Assembly: GCF_023206215.1 (NCBI RefSeq)
Contig: NZ_CP065800.1
Span: forward strand, 3,596,001-3,660,000
Origin: Butyrivibrio fibrisolvens
GTDB lineage: Bacteria > Bacillota > Clostridia > Lachnospirales > Lachnospiraceae
Length of the DNA stretch: 64,000 nt
Direction: 5' to 3'
The stretch's first letter is position 1; the number at the start of each line of letters is the position of its first letter. Positions 44,512-53,716 of this stretch are shown here, in pieces. The translations under genes were made by a program, and so were the position numbers. The notes beneath the pieces are model-generated. The model was given only the letters and a program-made list of their open reading frames with translations. It ran no database searches and had not been told where the DNA came from.

Positions 44512-45354
44512 TTATCTTCTGCCTGATATAAATCCGATAATGCTGCATATGGCAAAAGCTGCTACGTCCACTGCAACTATCGTTGATCCAACTGGTGTAC
44601 CTGCAAGAATAGATATGACCATACCGCCAAAAGCACATATCACCGACAATATTGCAGAGAATATCGTAACGCTCTTAAAGCTTCTGAATATCCTCATAGC
44701 TGACAGCGCAGGGAATATCACAAGTGCGGATATAAGAAGTGAACCCACAAGGTTCATTGCAAGTACTATGATAACTGCTATGACTATCGCTATAAGAAGG
44801 TTATAGGTATCAGCGCTGGTGCCTGCTGCCTTTGCAAAATTTTCATCAAAAGTCACTGCAAATATCTTGTTATAAAAAAGTACAAAGATAATAACAACTG
44901 CAATCGACAATACTATGCAGACCCACACCTCTTTCTGCGTAAGAGTAAGTATTGAAGTCGATCCAAACAAAGTACTGCATACATCACCGGATAAGTTCGA
45001 TGATGTCGAAAATATGTTCATGATAAGGTAACCAAATGCAAGAGCTCCAACTGATATCATAGCTATCGCAGCGTCGCCTTTTATCTTGGCGTTCTGACCT
45101 GTGCGAAGCAAAAGAACCGCGCTTATGATAGTTACAGGCAGTACCAGAAGCATCTTATTGGTCAGATTAAAAACTGATGCTATGGCTATAGCACCAAAGG
45201 CTACATGGGATAATCCATCTCCGATAAATGAAAATCTCTTAAGTACCAGCGTCACCCCAAGAAGTGATGAACAAAGGGCAATAAGTATACCAACTATAAG
45301 TGCATAACGCACAAATGGATATTGAAGATACATCATAAATTTATCGAATATCAT
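44512..45354 (-). CDS. znuB: Zinc/manganese ABC transporter permease (ZnuB family)
   Basis: Membrane subunit of a class-3 metal ABC transporter, 280 residues with eight to nine helices. Family features are GDGLSHVAFGAIAIA near residue 36 and the conserved AMNLVGSLLISALVIFPALSAM near 200. It overlaps the ATPase gene by four bases. The zinc assignment comes from the His/Asp-rich loop of the binding protein in the same operon. Confidence 0.92.
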   Translation of the reverse strand: MIFDKFMMYLQYPFVRYALIVGILIALCSSLLGVTLVLKRFSFIGDGLSHVAFGAIAIASVFNLTNKMLLVLPVTIISAVLLLRTGQNAKIKGDAAIAMISVGALAFGYLIMNIFSTSSNLSGDVCSTLFGSTSILTLTQKEVWVCIVLSIAVVIIFVLFYNKIFAVTFDENFAKAAGTSADTYNLLIAIVIAVIIVLAMNLVGSLLISALVIFPALSAMRIFRSFKSVTIFSAILSVICAFGGMVISILAGTPVGSTIVAVDVAAFAICSIIGFISGRR

Positions 45355-46178
45355 GCCTGACCTCCTTGTCCCTGCCCGAGTCTTGATTCTGTATTTGAGC
45401 CAGGCGCTTCTATAGTTTTTATAGTATTTGTATTATTTATAGTATTTGTAGCATTTATAGTATTTGTAATATTTAAAGCTATCTTGTTCTGCATCAGGAA
45501 GAGCTTTCCAACTTCGCTTTCTTTATATTCATCCCGTGTTCCAAAGAAAATGTCATCGCCTATATGAAGTATATGGCTTGCATAGGATACTGCTGCTGCA
45601 ATATCATGCGAGATCATGATAATGGTTATTCCATCTTTGTTTAGTTTTTGTATAAGTTCATACATCTGTGCCGTAACCTTGGGGTCAAGACCTGATACAG
45701 GCTCATCCATAAGAAGAACTTTTCTTGTGGCACACAGCGCTCTTGCAAGCAAGACGCGTTGCTGCTGGCCTCCTGAGAGCTCGCGGTAGCATCTTTTTTC
45801 AAGGTCAAGTATCTCCATACGCTCCATATTGATCCTTGCAAGCTTTTTGTCTTCCTTGCTATAGAAAGGTCTTAAGCGGCTTCGCCCCTGACATCCGGAG
45901 AGAACTATCTCTCTTACGGATGCGGGGAAGTCTTTTTGAACTATGGTCTGCTGTGGCAGATATCCAATTTCATTTTTCTTAAGGCCATCACCAGTCAGAA
46001 TCTGACCACTGATCGCTTCCTGAAGATGTAACAGTGTCTTCATAAGAGTTGATTTACCTGAGCCGTTCTCTCCAACTATGCACAGATAATCTCCTGTATT
46101 TACTGTAAAGTTTAGATTCTCTACAATTGCATGCGAATCATATCCCAGGGACAGATTCTGAACTTTAAGTAATGCCAT
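45351..46178 (-). CDS. znuC: Zinc ABC transporter ATPase (ZnuC family)
   Basis: ATPase of 275 residues. Walker A GENGSGKSTL near residue 36, signature ELSGGQQQRVLLARAL near 134 and Walker B VLLMDEPVSGLD near 155 are intact. The C-terminus (about 225-275) holds a repetitive NITNTINATNTINNTNT tract and a Gly/Gln-rich tail, an odd low-complexity ending. The ATG at 46178 uses a GAGG site supplied by the CGCGAG element directly upstream. Confidence 0.93.
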   Translation of the reverse strand: MALLKVQNLSLGYDSHAIVENLNFTVNTGDYLCIVGENGSGKSTLMKTLLHLQEAISGQILTGDGLKKNEIGYLPQQTIVQKDFPASVREIVLSGCQGRSRLRPFYSKEDKKLARINMERMEILDLEKRCYRELSGGQQQRVLLARALCATRKVLLMDEPVSGLDPKVTAQMYELIQKLNKDGITIIMISHDIAAAVSYASHILHIGDDIFFGTRDEYKESEVGKLFLMQNKIALNITNTINATNTINNTNTIKTIEAPGSNTESRLGQGQGGQA

Positions 46179-46180
46179 AT

Positions 46181-46274
46181 TTAACCTCATATCGCGAGCG
46201 AAGAAAGTGACTAATGGTTCAAATTGGCGGAGCTCGCGACACCAATTTGTGGAGTTAATTTCTAATTTAACTCC
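46181..46274 (-). repeat. CGCGAG intergenic element between znuA and znuC
   Basis: On the minus strand: stem GGAGTTAA/TTAACTCC; stem AAATTGGTG/CGCCAATTT with a loop holding TCGCGAG; then CTCGCGA, complementary to that loop, just before ATGAGGTTAAAT and the znuC start. The first stem has a different sequence from that at 42 kb but the same place and form, and one pair in the second stem has changed A-U to G-C. The GAGG is the znuC ribosome site. Confidence 0.7.
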
Positions 46275-46294
46275 TCCTTATTTCAAATAATCCG

Positions 46295-47371
46295 TCAGCT
46301 AAGAGCCTTGGTCAGTACATCGAGATTGTCTTCCATAATAGATAGATATGATGCACCATTTTCTACATCTTTGGATGTTGTGGACTGCATGGAATCCATA
46401 GTTAGAATCTGCTGATCGCCGGACGATGTATTACCAACTATAGTCTCAGCTATACGATGGTCATTGCCTTCAATAGTAAGTACTGCAGGAAGTCCAAGTT
46501 CATCGACCTTCTGAGAAAGGAAGGTTATCGTCTCAAAACTTGCTTCTGTCTCTGCAGAGCATCCAACGAAAGCTGCATAGTAATCAAGACCATAATCATC
46601 CACAAGATATCTGAAGGGGAATCTGTCACCAAATAGAACTGTGTTATAAGTAGCGCAGTTAACAGCTTCTTCATAGCGAGCATCAAGGGCATTTAGGCTA
46701 TCTATATATGTTGACGCATTGGATTTGTAAGTATCTGCATTGTCAGGATCTATAGTCTCAAGCGCATCTGCTATACTCTGCACCAGTACTGATGCATTCT
46801 TAAGTGAGAGCCATACATGCTCGTCGTATTCTACTTCTCCCTCATCGTGTTCTGCATCTTCGTCATGATCTGAATCTTCGGCATGGTCGTGTTCGTCTTC
46901 TTCCTGCATGCCCTCGACTACTTCCTCTTCCTTGACAGATTCACCCAAGACATCCAGAAGATCGATCACTACCATATCCTTGTTTGTAGCTACAAGAAGA
47001 GCATCCTCAACCCATTCGTCTGACTCTCCTCCTACGTATATAAAGAGATCACAAGTTGAGATCTTAAGGATATCATCAGCTGTAGGCTGATAGCTGTGAA
47101 GATCCACACCGTTATCAAGGAGCATTGTAACTTCTGCATTTGACGCATTGTCTCCAAGTACATTCATAACCCAGTCATATTCCGGGAAAATAGTTGTAAC
47201 GATACTCATGGTATCGCCGCTGGCATTATCAGCACCATTATCAGATACTGTTGCGTCCCCAGAAACTGCACTATTAGCGGAGTTTTCAGTCAAAGAGTTG
47301 CCAGAAGCGCATGCGCAAAGAAAGCTACCTGCCATAGCAGTAGCAATGATAGTAGATATATATTTTTTCAT
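46295..47371 (-). CDS. znuA: Zinc ABC transporter substrate-binding lipoprotein (ZnuA/AdcA family)
   Basis: Metal-binding lipoprotein of 358 residues. I place the start at 47371 (MKKYISTIIATAMAGSFLCAC, lipobox near residue 20) behind GGAGG; the longer reading adds 46 unrelated residues. Metal ligands are suggested by VDLHSYQPTADD near residue 90 and DEHVWLSLKNA near 190, preceded by a His/Asp/Glu-rich loop (EEDEHDHAEDSDHDEDAEHD) typical of zinc-specific members. It leads the znuA-znuC-znuB-lipoprotein run. Confidence 0.93.
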   Translation of the reverse strand: MKKYISTIIATAMAGSFLCACASGNSLTENSANSAVSGDATVSDNGADNASGDTMSIVTTIFPEYDWVMNVLGDNASNAEVTMLLDNGVDLHSYQPTADDILKISTCDLFIYVGGESDEWVEDALLVATNKDMVVIDLLDVLGESVKEEEVVEGMQEEDEHDHAEDSDHDEDAEHDEGEVEYDEHVWLSLKNASVLVQSIADALETIDPDNADTYKSNASTYIDSLNALDARYEEAVNCATYNTVLFGDRFPFRYLVDDYGLDYYAAFVGCSAETEASFETITFLSQKVDELGLPAVLTIEGNDHRIAETIVGNTSSGDQQILTMDSMQSTTSKDVENGASYLSIMEDNLDVLTKALS

Positions 47372-47601
47372 AAAAAACCTCCAGAAATCAAAATATGCAA
47401 AAAAGGCTTGGCTATTGCCAAACAGTAACAAATAACTATCTATACAATAGATATAGCTATCTAATATTTGATTTTCTGATATGCTGACTGATATAGCTAA
47501 AAAATACATGGATTATGATCAAAGAGAAAAATGATCTGTGCCGGATTTTTGACAACACAAATAAAGCCATGTACATACAGATCAGCACACCGGAGGTCTT
47601 T

Positions 47602-47913
47602 TTAATCATTCATACGGATTTTTCTAGAAACAGGTGTTGCCTGCAATAGATCATTGCCAGAAATATATATTAAAACACAAATAAGTAAAACAGGCAGTAT
47701 GATAGAAACAGCCAATGCTATCCCGCCACCTATTTTATGAAGAACATTCTCACACTGCTGGATGCTTGCACATATCGGGCAATCTCCACCTGTACAGTTA
47801 TGCTCAAGTTCTGAACTGATATAGAAAGAAAAAAACAGCACGCCAAGAATCATCAGAACCGCGATCATGCCGGCAAAGATTCTGCTTGCCTTAGAACTGT
47901 TAATTCTTGTCAT
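47602..47913 (-). CDS. Small membrane protein with a Cys-rich external motif, zinc operon
   Basis: A 103-residue protein with two membrane helices (about residues 12-32 and 62-85). The short external loop between them reads EHNCTGGDCPICASIQQCEN, with four cysteines and a histidine able to bind metal. The function is not established. It is the first gene before znuA on the same strand, downstream of a Fur/Zur-like dyad. A role in zinc handling is inferred. Start at 47913 behind AAGGAG. Confidence 0.7.
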   Translation of the reverse strand: MTRINSSKASRIFAGMIAVLMILGVLFFSFYISSELEHNCTGGDCPICASIQQCENVLHKIGGGIALAVSIILPVLLICVLIYISGNDLLQATPVSRKIRMND

Positions 47914-48017
47914 CGCTGTCTTCTCCTTTCTCATAAAAACATTTAGTGTCTTGATCCTCATCTCAGAAGATGTCGTTCTATCACATATTCATGAAACCCG
48001 AAAGAATATGTTCAACT

Positions 48018-48032
48018 GAAAATCGTTATCAA
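48018..48032. promoter_or_regulatory. Fur/Zur-type box upstream of the zinc operon
   Basis: TGAAAAT-C-GTTATCA is a 7-1-7 inverted repeat of the Fur-family form TGAnAAn-n-nTTnTCA. It is 105 bp before the first gene of the zinc operon, so repression by Zur in zinc-replete cells is likely. Confidence 0.55.
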
Positions 48033-48122
48033 TTATACAACCAGTTAAGATCAATAGCAACATTGTTTTGAACATACTATTGTTTCTTACCTGCTAAGTA
48101 GATTGCAATTTTCACTTCCGGT

Positions 48123-50405
48123 TCAAAGCTTTACAACCTGCTTCTTTCCATTTACTTCGACTTCAATTTCTTTGTCCGTATCATCATAAGATGTATTTTC
48201 CCTGCGCTTTATCTCATAGCTTGTGACCTTCTGATCTTTCCATTCCATAGAAAGCTCGTATCCGCCTCTTAAGCACAGGCCGCTTACAGATCCTGTAGAG
48301 AACTGTTTTGGAAGGGCCGGAAGGAGTCGGAATCTCTCTCCATCGCCCTGAACCAACATCTCAAGCATCGCTGCAGCAGCGCCGAAGTTTCCATCAATCT
48401 GGAAGATCGCGCCTGCTCCATACGGATGTGAATCCATAAGATTATTGAATGTACTCTGGCACAAAAGGGCATTCAAGTTCTCATAAACCTTATCCCCATC
48501 CATGAAATGAGCATACAATCCGATGATCCAGGCTCTGGACCAGCCTGTATGGCCGCCGCCATAAGACAGTCTTCTCTCAAGAGTCTTCCTTGCAGCCTTC
48601 ATAAGTTCTGGTGTCTTGTCTATGCTGATAGAAGTTCCGGGATATACTCCGTAGAGGTGGGATATATGCCTGTGACCAGGCTCCTGCTCATCGTAGTCTT
48701 CAAGCCATTCCTGAATCTGACCATATCTGCCGATCTTAATCTCAGGAAGATCTGCAAGTATATCTTTTGCATCTTTTATCTTCTTTTCATCAATATCAAG
48801 AGTCTGCCCGGCTTTGATATAATCGGTAAGCAGCTCAGTCAATATCTCAATATCCATAGTCGGAGCTTCACACATGCAGCCTCTTATGCCGTTGTTCATT
48901 ATATAGACATTCTCAGGTGATATTGACGGCGATGTGACGAGCTTGCCTTCTTCATTTCTTATAAGGAAGTCTTTGAAGAAAGCCACGCACTCATCCAATA
49001 TGTAGAAATACTCTTCAAGGAACTTCCTGTCACCTGTATACAGATAGTGCTCCCAGATATGAGTTGCCATCCACGCTTCGCCCATGATCCAGAAGGTCGA
49101 TGATATGCAATGATCCTGAGGCGCGGTATCTGCATATATATCAGTATTGTGGTGAGCCACCGAACCTCTGCAGCCATACATCTTCTCGGCAGTCTTTTTG
49201 CCATTTTCACATACTCTTTTTAGAAGCTCAAAGAAAGGCATATGACAATCTGATAAGTTACCACTCTCTGCAATCCAGTAGTTCATCTGAGCATTAATGT
49301 TAATAGTATACTTACTCTCCCATGGCGGAGTCATGCTGTTATTCCATACTCCCTGAAGATTTGCCGGAAGGCATGTTCCCCTACTGGATGCAAAAAGAAG
49401 ATAACGACCATACATAAAATAGATTGCAAAAAGTTCAGGATCTTCTTCTCCCTTTTTCAATGCTTCAAGTCTTTCATCAGTTGGAAGTTCTCTTTTGGAG
49501 ATACCACCGAGCGCATTATCTTTAGCGTTAACATTACTCAATTTCAGGGACATGGTATTAAAGTGATCTTCAAAGTCTTTGATGTTATTCTCAAGTATCT
49601 TGTCCCAACCGGAGGCTGCAGCTCTGTCAAGATTGTCGCTTCCGGCTTTGAGATAGTCTTTGTCATAAAAGCTTGTATGTATATCAATAAAAATAGTTGC
49701 AGCCCTGGCTCCTTCTATCACAAGATGCTCGCCTATAGATGTGATACTGCCGCCATCTGTCACAACCCTTGCCTTTACAGCAAAGGGATGTCCTTCATCA
49801 GATGTTACATGGAATCCGATCTCATCATCATCGTATATGATCTCATCTTGCCTGTTATGGCATCTTTCAAGTCTCATAGAGAAGTTCAAAAGGCCGCTAT
49901 CATCGCCGCTACCAGATCTTCCAGCTTCAATGTGATATGCGATAACCTGATAGTCTGCAGAAGCTATGCACTTCCTTGTATACTCAGTGCTGCCTATCTT
50001 ATACGAAGCCGTCACAATTCCGGTACCAAGATCAAGTTCACGTCTGTAATCAGTATATTCACCTTCATTGTCAAAAAAGATAGCAAGGTTACCTGCTGTT
50101 TCGTATGACCTTTCAGAATTAGGAGTACCTGAAAGTGCCATCATAGACAGCTTCTCAGCTTCAGGGATCTTGCCCTCTCTTATAAGCTGCCTGATCCTTC
50201 CTAGATACTTTTTAGCATCTTTATTGATCCTGTCTGTAGGCTTACCGCTCCAGATGCTGTCTTCATTAAGGAATATATCATCTCTGGATACTCCGCCCAT
50301 CACCATGGCTCCAAGTCTTCCGCATCCAAGAGGCAGTGCCTCTTCCCATCTTCTTGCAGGCTGCTTGTACCATAAGTTTATTTTTGTATTATTATTAGTT
50401 GCCAT
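48123..50405 (-). CDS. GH95 alpha-L-fucosidase (or alpha-L-galactosidase)
   Basis: Glycoside hydrolase of 760 residues, normal for GH95. The N-terminal region WYKQPARRWEEALPLGCGRLGAMVMGG (about residues 12-38) with FLNEDSIWSG, the middle LPANLQGVWNNSMTPPWESKYTININAQMNYW near 345, and GHTGWSRAWIIGLYAHFMDG near 640 are GH95 signatures. It releases terminal fucose from plant or host glycans. No signal peptide is seen, so it acts inside the cell on imported oligosaccharides. It is beside an AraC regulator and the fucose oxidation genes. Confidence 0.9.
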   Translation of the reverse strand: MATNNNTKINLWYKQPARRWEEALPLGCGRLGAMVMGGVSRDDIFLNEDSIWSGKPTDRINKDAKKYLGRIRQLIREGKIPEAEKLSMMALSGTPNSERSYETAGNLAIFFDNEGEYTDYRRELDLGTGIVTASYKIGSTEYTRKCIASADYQVIAYHIEAGRSGSGDDSGLLNFSMRLERCHNRQDEIIYDDDEIGFHVTSDEGHPFAVKARVVTDGGSITSIGEHLVIEGARAATIFIDIHTSFYDKDYLKAGSDNLDRAAASGWDKILENNIKDFEDHFNTMSLKLSNVNAKDNALGGISKRELPTDERLEALKKGEEDPELFAIYFMYGRYLLFASSRGTCLPANLQGVWNNSMTPPWESKYTININAQMNYWIAESGNLSDCHMPFFELLKRVCENGKKTAEKMYGCRGSVAHHNTDIYADTAPQDHCISSTFWIMGEAWMATHIWEHYLYTGDRKFLEEYFYILDECVAFFKDFLIRNEEGKLVTSPSISPENVYIMNNGIRGCMCEAPTMDIEILTELLTDYIKAGQTLDIDEKKIKDAKDILADLPEIKIGRYGQIQEWLEDYDEQEPGHRHISHLYGVYPGTSISIDKTPELMKAARKTLERRLSYGGGHTGWSRAWIIGLYAHFMDGDKVYENLNALLCQSTFNNLMDSHPYGAGAIFQIDGNFGAAAAMLEMLVQGDGERFRLLPALPKQFSTGSVSGLCLRGGYELSMEWKDQKVTSYEIKRRENTSYDDTDKEIEVEVNGKKQVVKL

Positions 50406-50435
50406 TATATGCCCCCACTTAATGTATTGATTTTA

Positions 50436-50475
50436 TTAGCCACTCGCTTTGCTCATGATATGAAGTTAAGTTTGA
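50436..50475 (+). repeat. Partial copy of the CGCGAG element upstream of the GH95 gene
   Basis: TTAGCCACTCGCTTTGCTCATGATATGAAGTTAAG on the plus strand (shown as: TTAGCCACTCGC, then TTTGCTCATGATATG, then AAGTTAAG) matches the 3' part of the 42 and 46 kb elements. It faces away from the GH95 gene and is degenerate. Confidence 0.5.
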
Positions 50476-50679
50476 GTTTTTCCATACACTAATTTTGCAA
50501 TATTAAAACCCTTAATTCTTCTCAAAACATGCGACAAATATCGCAATAATTATCATGGTCTATAGTTTTTATTAATCTTCTGAACAAAGCTTTCTTGTGA
50601 CAGAATATCACCAGGTTTGAGCAGATGATATCTGTATCAATAGTACCTTTTGGCTCAAATAAATGTACCTGTGAACTAT

Positions 50680-51522
50680 CTACGCCAATCTTCTATAGGA
50701 GCCCGGCGTCATCCCATAATACTTCTTGAATGTATTGGTAAAGTGCTCCGGAGACGAGAATCCCAGCTCTTCAGAAATCTGACCTATGCTTTTAGTAGTG
50801 CCCTTTAAAAGAAGGAGCGCCGCTGACATCCTGGCCTCTGCCTTCTTCTGGGAGAAAGTCAGGTTGTAATGCTTGTTAAGAAGGCGCTGGGTCTGACGGG
50901 GGCCAAGATTAACTCTTCTGGCAAGTTCCGGAAGCGTCAGATCCTTGTAGTCATATAGAAATGCCTCCTCTATAGTGAGATAGGTCATATCTGCAGGGCT
51001 TGCAAGCACTGCCTTTTGACGTCTTACAGTTCCGTTCTCGTAAAGTCTTGTAATAGTAAGCAGGAACTGCTGTATAAGAGCATTGAGCATAAGCTCATAT
51101 CCGTACCTTGTATCTCTTAACTCCTTAAATATCTCCTCCATGATATAGGCAGGCTTCTGGCCGGCGTCACATATATAGAAAACAGTATTTAGAAAAAGAG
51201 ACATGGTGTTATCTTTAGATACCACCCCCGGAACAAAAGCCTGTAGATACATGCCATACTCAACCATTGGGTCATCCATATCTGAGATCTGCTCATGAAG
51301 GACTCCCGGGCCTGTTACAAAAAATGTCCCCGGGCCGACCTTGTATGTCACATTGTCTGCAATAAGGGTTCCATGCCCGCTCTTAATATAATGAAGTTCA
51401 TAGCTGCTCTTACTGTGGCTATGCTTGGGGAAGGGAGTCAGAATCGTCTCTTCTCCAATACTTAAGATTGTGAATTCTATATCTGATAACTCAAAAGAAA
51501 TTCTTAGATCTCGATACTTCAT
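50680..51522 (-). CDS. AraC family regulator of the fucose genes
   Basis: A 280-residue regulator with an N-terminal cupin sensor (PKHSHSKSSYELHYIKSGHGTL near residue 32) and a C-terminal AraC domain (LTLPELARRVNLGPRQTQRLLNKHY near 195, then SIGQISEELGFSSPEHFTNTFKKY). It is between the GH95 gene and the divergent dehydrogenase operon. A 39-bp tandem direct repeat in the divergent gap is the kind of site AraC proteins bind. The ligand is probably fucose or a product, by context only. Confidence 0.9.
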   Translation of the reverse strand: MKYRDLRISFELSDIEFTILSIGEETILTPFPKHSHSKSSYELHYIKSGHGTLIADNVTYKVGPGTFFVTGPGVLHEQISDMDDPMVEYGMYLQAFVPGVVSKDNTMSLFLNTVFYICDAGQKPAYIMEEIFKELRDTRYGYELMLNALIQQFLLTITRLYENGTVRRQKAVLASPADMTYLTIEEAFLYDYKDLTLPELARRVNLGPRQTQRLLNKHYNLTFSQKKAEARMSAALLLLKGTTKSIGQISEELGFSSPEHFTNTFKKYYGMTPGSYRRLA

Positions 51523-51791
51523 AGTGATACCCTCCCATATACCCTACTGCCATGATTCTTGATTTCTTGTTTTAGGCAGTTGTCTGCCGCTTTATCCTAC
51601 TGCCATGATCATATTTTCCATACTACAGGCAGTATATCCTTGCTTAATACGCCCCAAATGAACGTCCCATCTCTAATACCATTCTAAAATGTCCAGCTTC
51701 AAAATCATATAGGCAAAGCTGTAATTATACGACATTAATCGCCTTATCACGTCATTCTATGACATTGTTAGGCATATATTATCTGATTTAT

Positions 51792-51869
51792 CCTTAAAGT
51801 AAAGAGCTCTAGTTCATGGCCTTATATAAAGCTTAAAGTAAAGTGCTCTAGTACAGGGGGTTATATAAA
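51792..51869. repeat. 39-bp tandem direct repeat, AraC operator candidate
   Basis: Two copies start at 51792 and 51831. Each has CTTAAAGTAAAG, one variable base, GCTCTAGT, a short variable part and TTATATAAA. Direct repeats at this spacing suit an AraC-type regulator. Confidence 0.6.
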
Positions 51870-52032
51870 TACATGCGATATGATTCAAAATTTTCTTTTG
51901 ACTCATAATTACGACCGGACTATTCTATTTCTTCAAAAAACATCATCAACAATTCTCTCCGGTCAAAATAAAAACAGGCATCTCTAGATGCCTTGCACTC
52001 TTAAGCATTCGTAAACTAACGATAAAAATACT

Positions 52033-52327
52033 AAAACTTCCCACTTGGACGGACCGGCATCCCCAAAGTCTTTACAGGGGGCAGGCAGTATATAAATCAT
52101 TGCCGCGCTTTTTAATTGTTTTATAGAATTCATGAGCGTGATAGATGGAGATTTTTATTCTGCCAGGGGTCCACATGTTTGAGCGAAGCGAGTTTGGACC
52201 CCAGAATAAAAAGCTCCAGATATCATGCCATGAATTATAAAACAATTAACAGCGCGGCAATGATTTATATACTGCCTGCCCCCTGTAAAGACTTTGGGGA
52301 TGCCGGTCTGTCCAAGTGGGAAGTTTT
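52033..52327 (+). repeat. Long palindrome, family copy B, in the fucose-operon leader
   Basis: 295 bases with arms of about 98 bases that pair almost fully; one outer difference is a G-U pair. The outer 40 bases (AAAACTTCCCACTTGG and on) equal the solo hairpin at 3377-3422. The inside has TTCATGAGCGTGATAGATGG, GAGATTTTTATTCTGCC, a GGGGTCC/GGACCCC stem and, on the return, CTCCAGATATCATGCCATG. It ends 53 bp before the dehydrogenase start codon. Confidence 0.85.
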
Positions 52328-52380
52328 AAGCAAGATACACTGTTTTCATCAAATAAATACAATAAATGGGGAGGTTACAA

Positions 52381-53586
52381 ATGATCGTAAAAGGCACTTA
52401 TTTTCAAAATGATGCCAATAGGCCTTTGGTCTACGGCGATGTAGAGATCGAGAACACCAAAAGGCAGCGTCTTAAGGGGGAACCGCTTCTCGACAGCGTA
52501 CTATGCGAGCCTGTCATGGTTGGTTTTTGCGGCACAGACAATGAGCTCATGAACATGGGGCAAAGGGGAGAACTATCTGCCAAATTCCCTGAAGGTAAGA
52601 ACAGGCTTGTCAACGGCCACGAAGGCATCGTATGGGTTCCTTCACAAAACCGCTTCGCAATAGTTCTGATAAGGGGCGGTGATTCCATAGATCCTACAAG
52701 ATACACAGAAGATGAGACCTATTTCGAATACGGCTGCGACAAGGCTGATGGGCTTTTTGCAGACAAGGAATATTTCAATCCTGACATGCTGCTGCCTATC
52801 CCGGATGGATATGTACATGACGGCAAGCTCGATCTGTCTTTTGCCAAAAAAATGGTATTCCCTGATCCATTCGCCTGCATGCTATTCCAGCTAGAGCGCA
52901 TGGAAGACATGGGCAGCGCCCACAACTTCAGGCGTACTATGAGAGCACATAAGTGCGATGAGGCATCGGCCAGAGAGATTGCCCAAAAAGAGATCTTCGA
53001 CAGAACAGTCATCTTCGGTCTTGGAACTACCGGTATGTTCATCGGCGACCTCATATCCAAGAAGTATCCTGAAGCTAAGATTCTGTTCATAGCAAGAAGC
53101 CCTGAAGATTCCAAGAAGGTAACTTTCTCTGTCAAGAACTCCGGCGCACAGTACCTTCGCAATACTTATGATACTGAGAAAGAGCTTGCAGATGCCATTA
53201 TCAAAAAGCTTGGCGGAAGAGCTACTACTTTCATCGGCGTCAGCGGCAGTAATGTCGAGCACAGGATTGCTTTTGAGCACAAAGTGCTGGGATGCAACGG
53301 CCTGTACAACAGCTTCTCTTTAGGACCCAAGATTTCTTTTGACACAATGCCTTTTGGATTTGAAAATCATCTCATCATAGCCTCCATCAATTTCAGGCAG
53401 GATCACATGGAGAAAGCAATAGAACTCCTCTCAAAGAGTAACTACGACGAGATCGTCGAACTCATAGACAGAAAAGAATTCGCTGCCGATCCGATCAAGG
53501 CTTATAAAGAGAAGATCTACTCCAAGAATTCACCGCTTAAAACAGCAGTTATCTGGAACGAGAAATACGTAAACAGAGATAGATAA
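52381..53586 (+). CDS. Glucose-dehydrogenase-like MDR enzyme, candidate L-fucose dehydrogenase
   Basis: Medium-chain dehydrogenase of 401 residues. The catalytic-zinc region reads VGFCGTDNELMNMG near residue 48 and LVNGHEG near 77. The cofactor domain has FGLGTTGMFIGDLI near 212. The layout resembles glucose/galactose 1-dehydrogenases, which oxidise C1 of sugars to lactones. It leads an operon with a second dehydrogenase, a lactonase-like amidohydrolase and FucU, which fits oxidation of L-fucose to fuconolactone. The start at 52381 follows GGGAGG. The sugar is inferred from context. Confidence 0.8.
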   Translation: MIVKGTYFQNDANRPLVYGDVEIENTKRQRLKGEPLLDSVLCEPVMVGFCGTDNELMNMGQRGELSAKFPEGKNRLVNGHEGIVWVPSQNRFAIVLIRGGDSIDPTRYTEDETYFEYGCDKADGLFADKEYFNPDMLLPIPDGYVHDGKLDLSFAKKMVFPDPFACMLFQLERMEDMGSAHNFRRTMRAHKCDEASAREIAQKEIFDRTVIFGLGTTGMFIGDLISKKYPEAKILFIARSPEDSKKVTFSVKNSGAQYLRNTYDTEKELADAIIKKLGGRATTFIGVSGSNVEHRIAFEHKVLGCNGLYNSFSLGPKISFDTMPFGFENHLIIASINFRQDHMEKAIELLSKSNYDEIVELIDRKEFAADPIKAYKEKIYSKNSPLKTAVIWNEKYVNRDR

Positions 53587-53716
53587 TAGCGAATCACATA
53601 ATACCCCTAGGAAAGCTGCTGTTATCTTGAACAAGAAATATTCAAACAAAAAAGGTGGCAATTCACCTAATAAAACCAATTCAAAAGAACCAAGTGGAGG
53701 TCAATATATCAAAAAC

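Larger units (their letters stand above)
51523..52380. other. Long divergent control region of the fucose cluster
   Basis: 858 bases without a gene. From left: a loose duplication containing CTACTGCCATGAT twice (about 51541 and 51597), the 39-bp tandem repeat (51792-51869), a GACCGGA/TCCGGTC stem (about 51912-51966), an AGGCATCT/AGATGCCT hairpin (about 51974-51993), and the long palindrome (52033-52327). The promoters must lie here. Confidence 0.6.
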
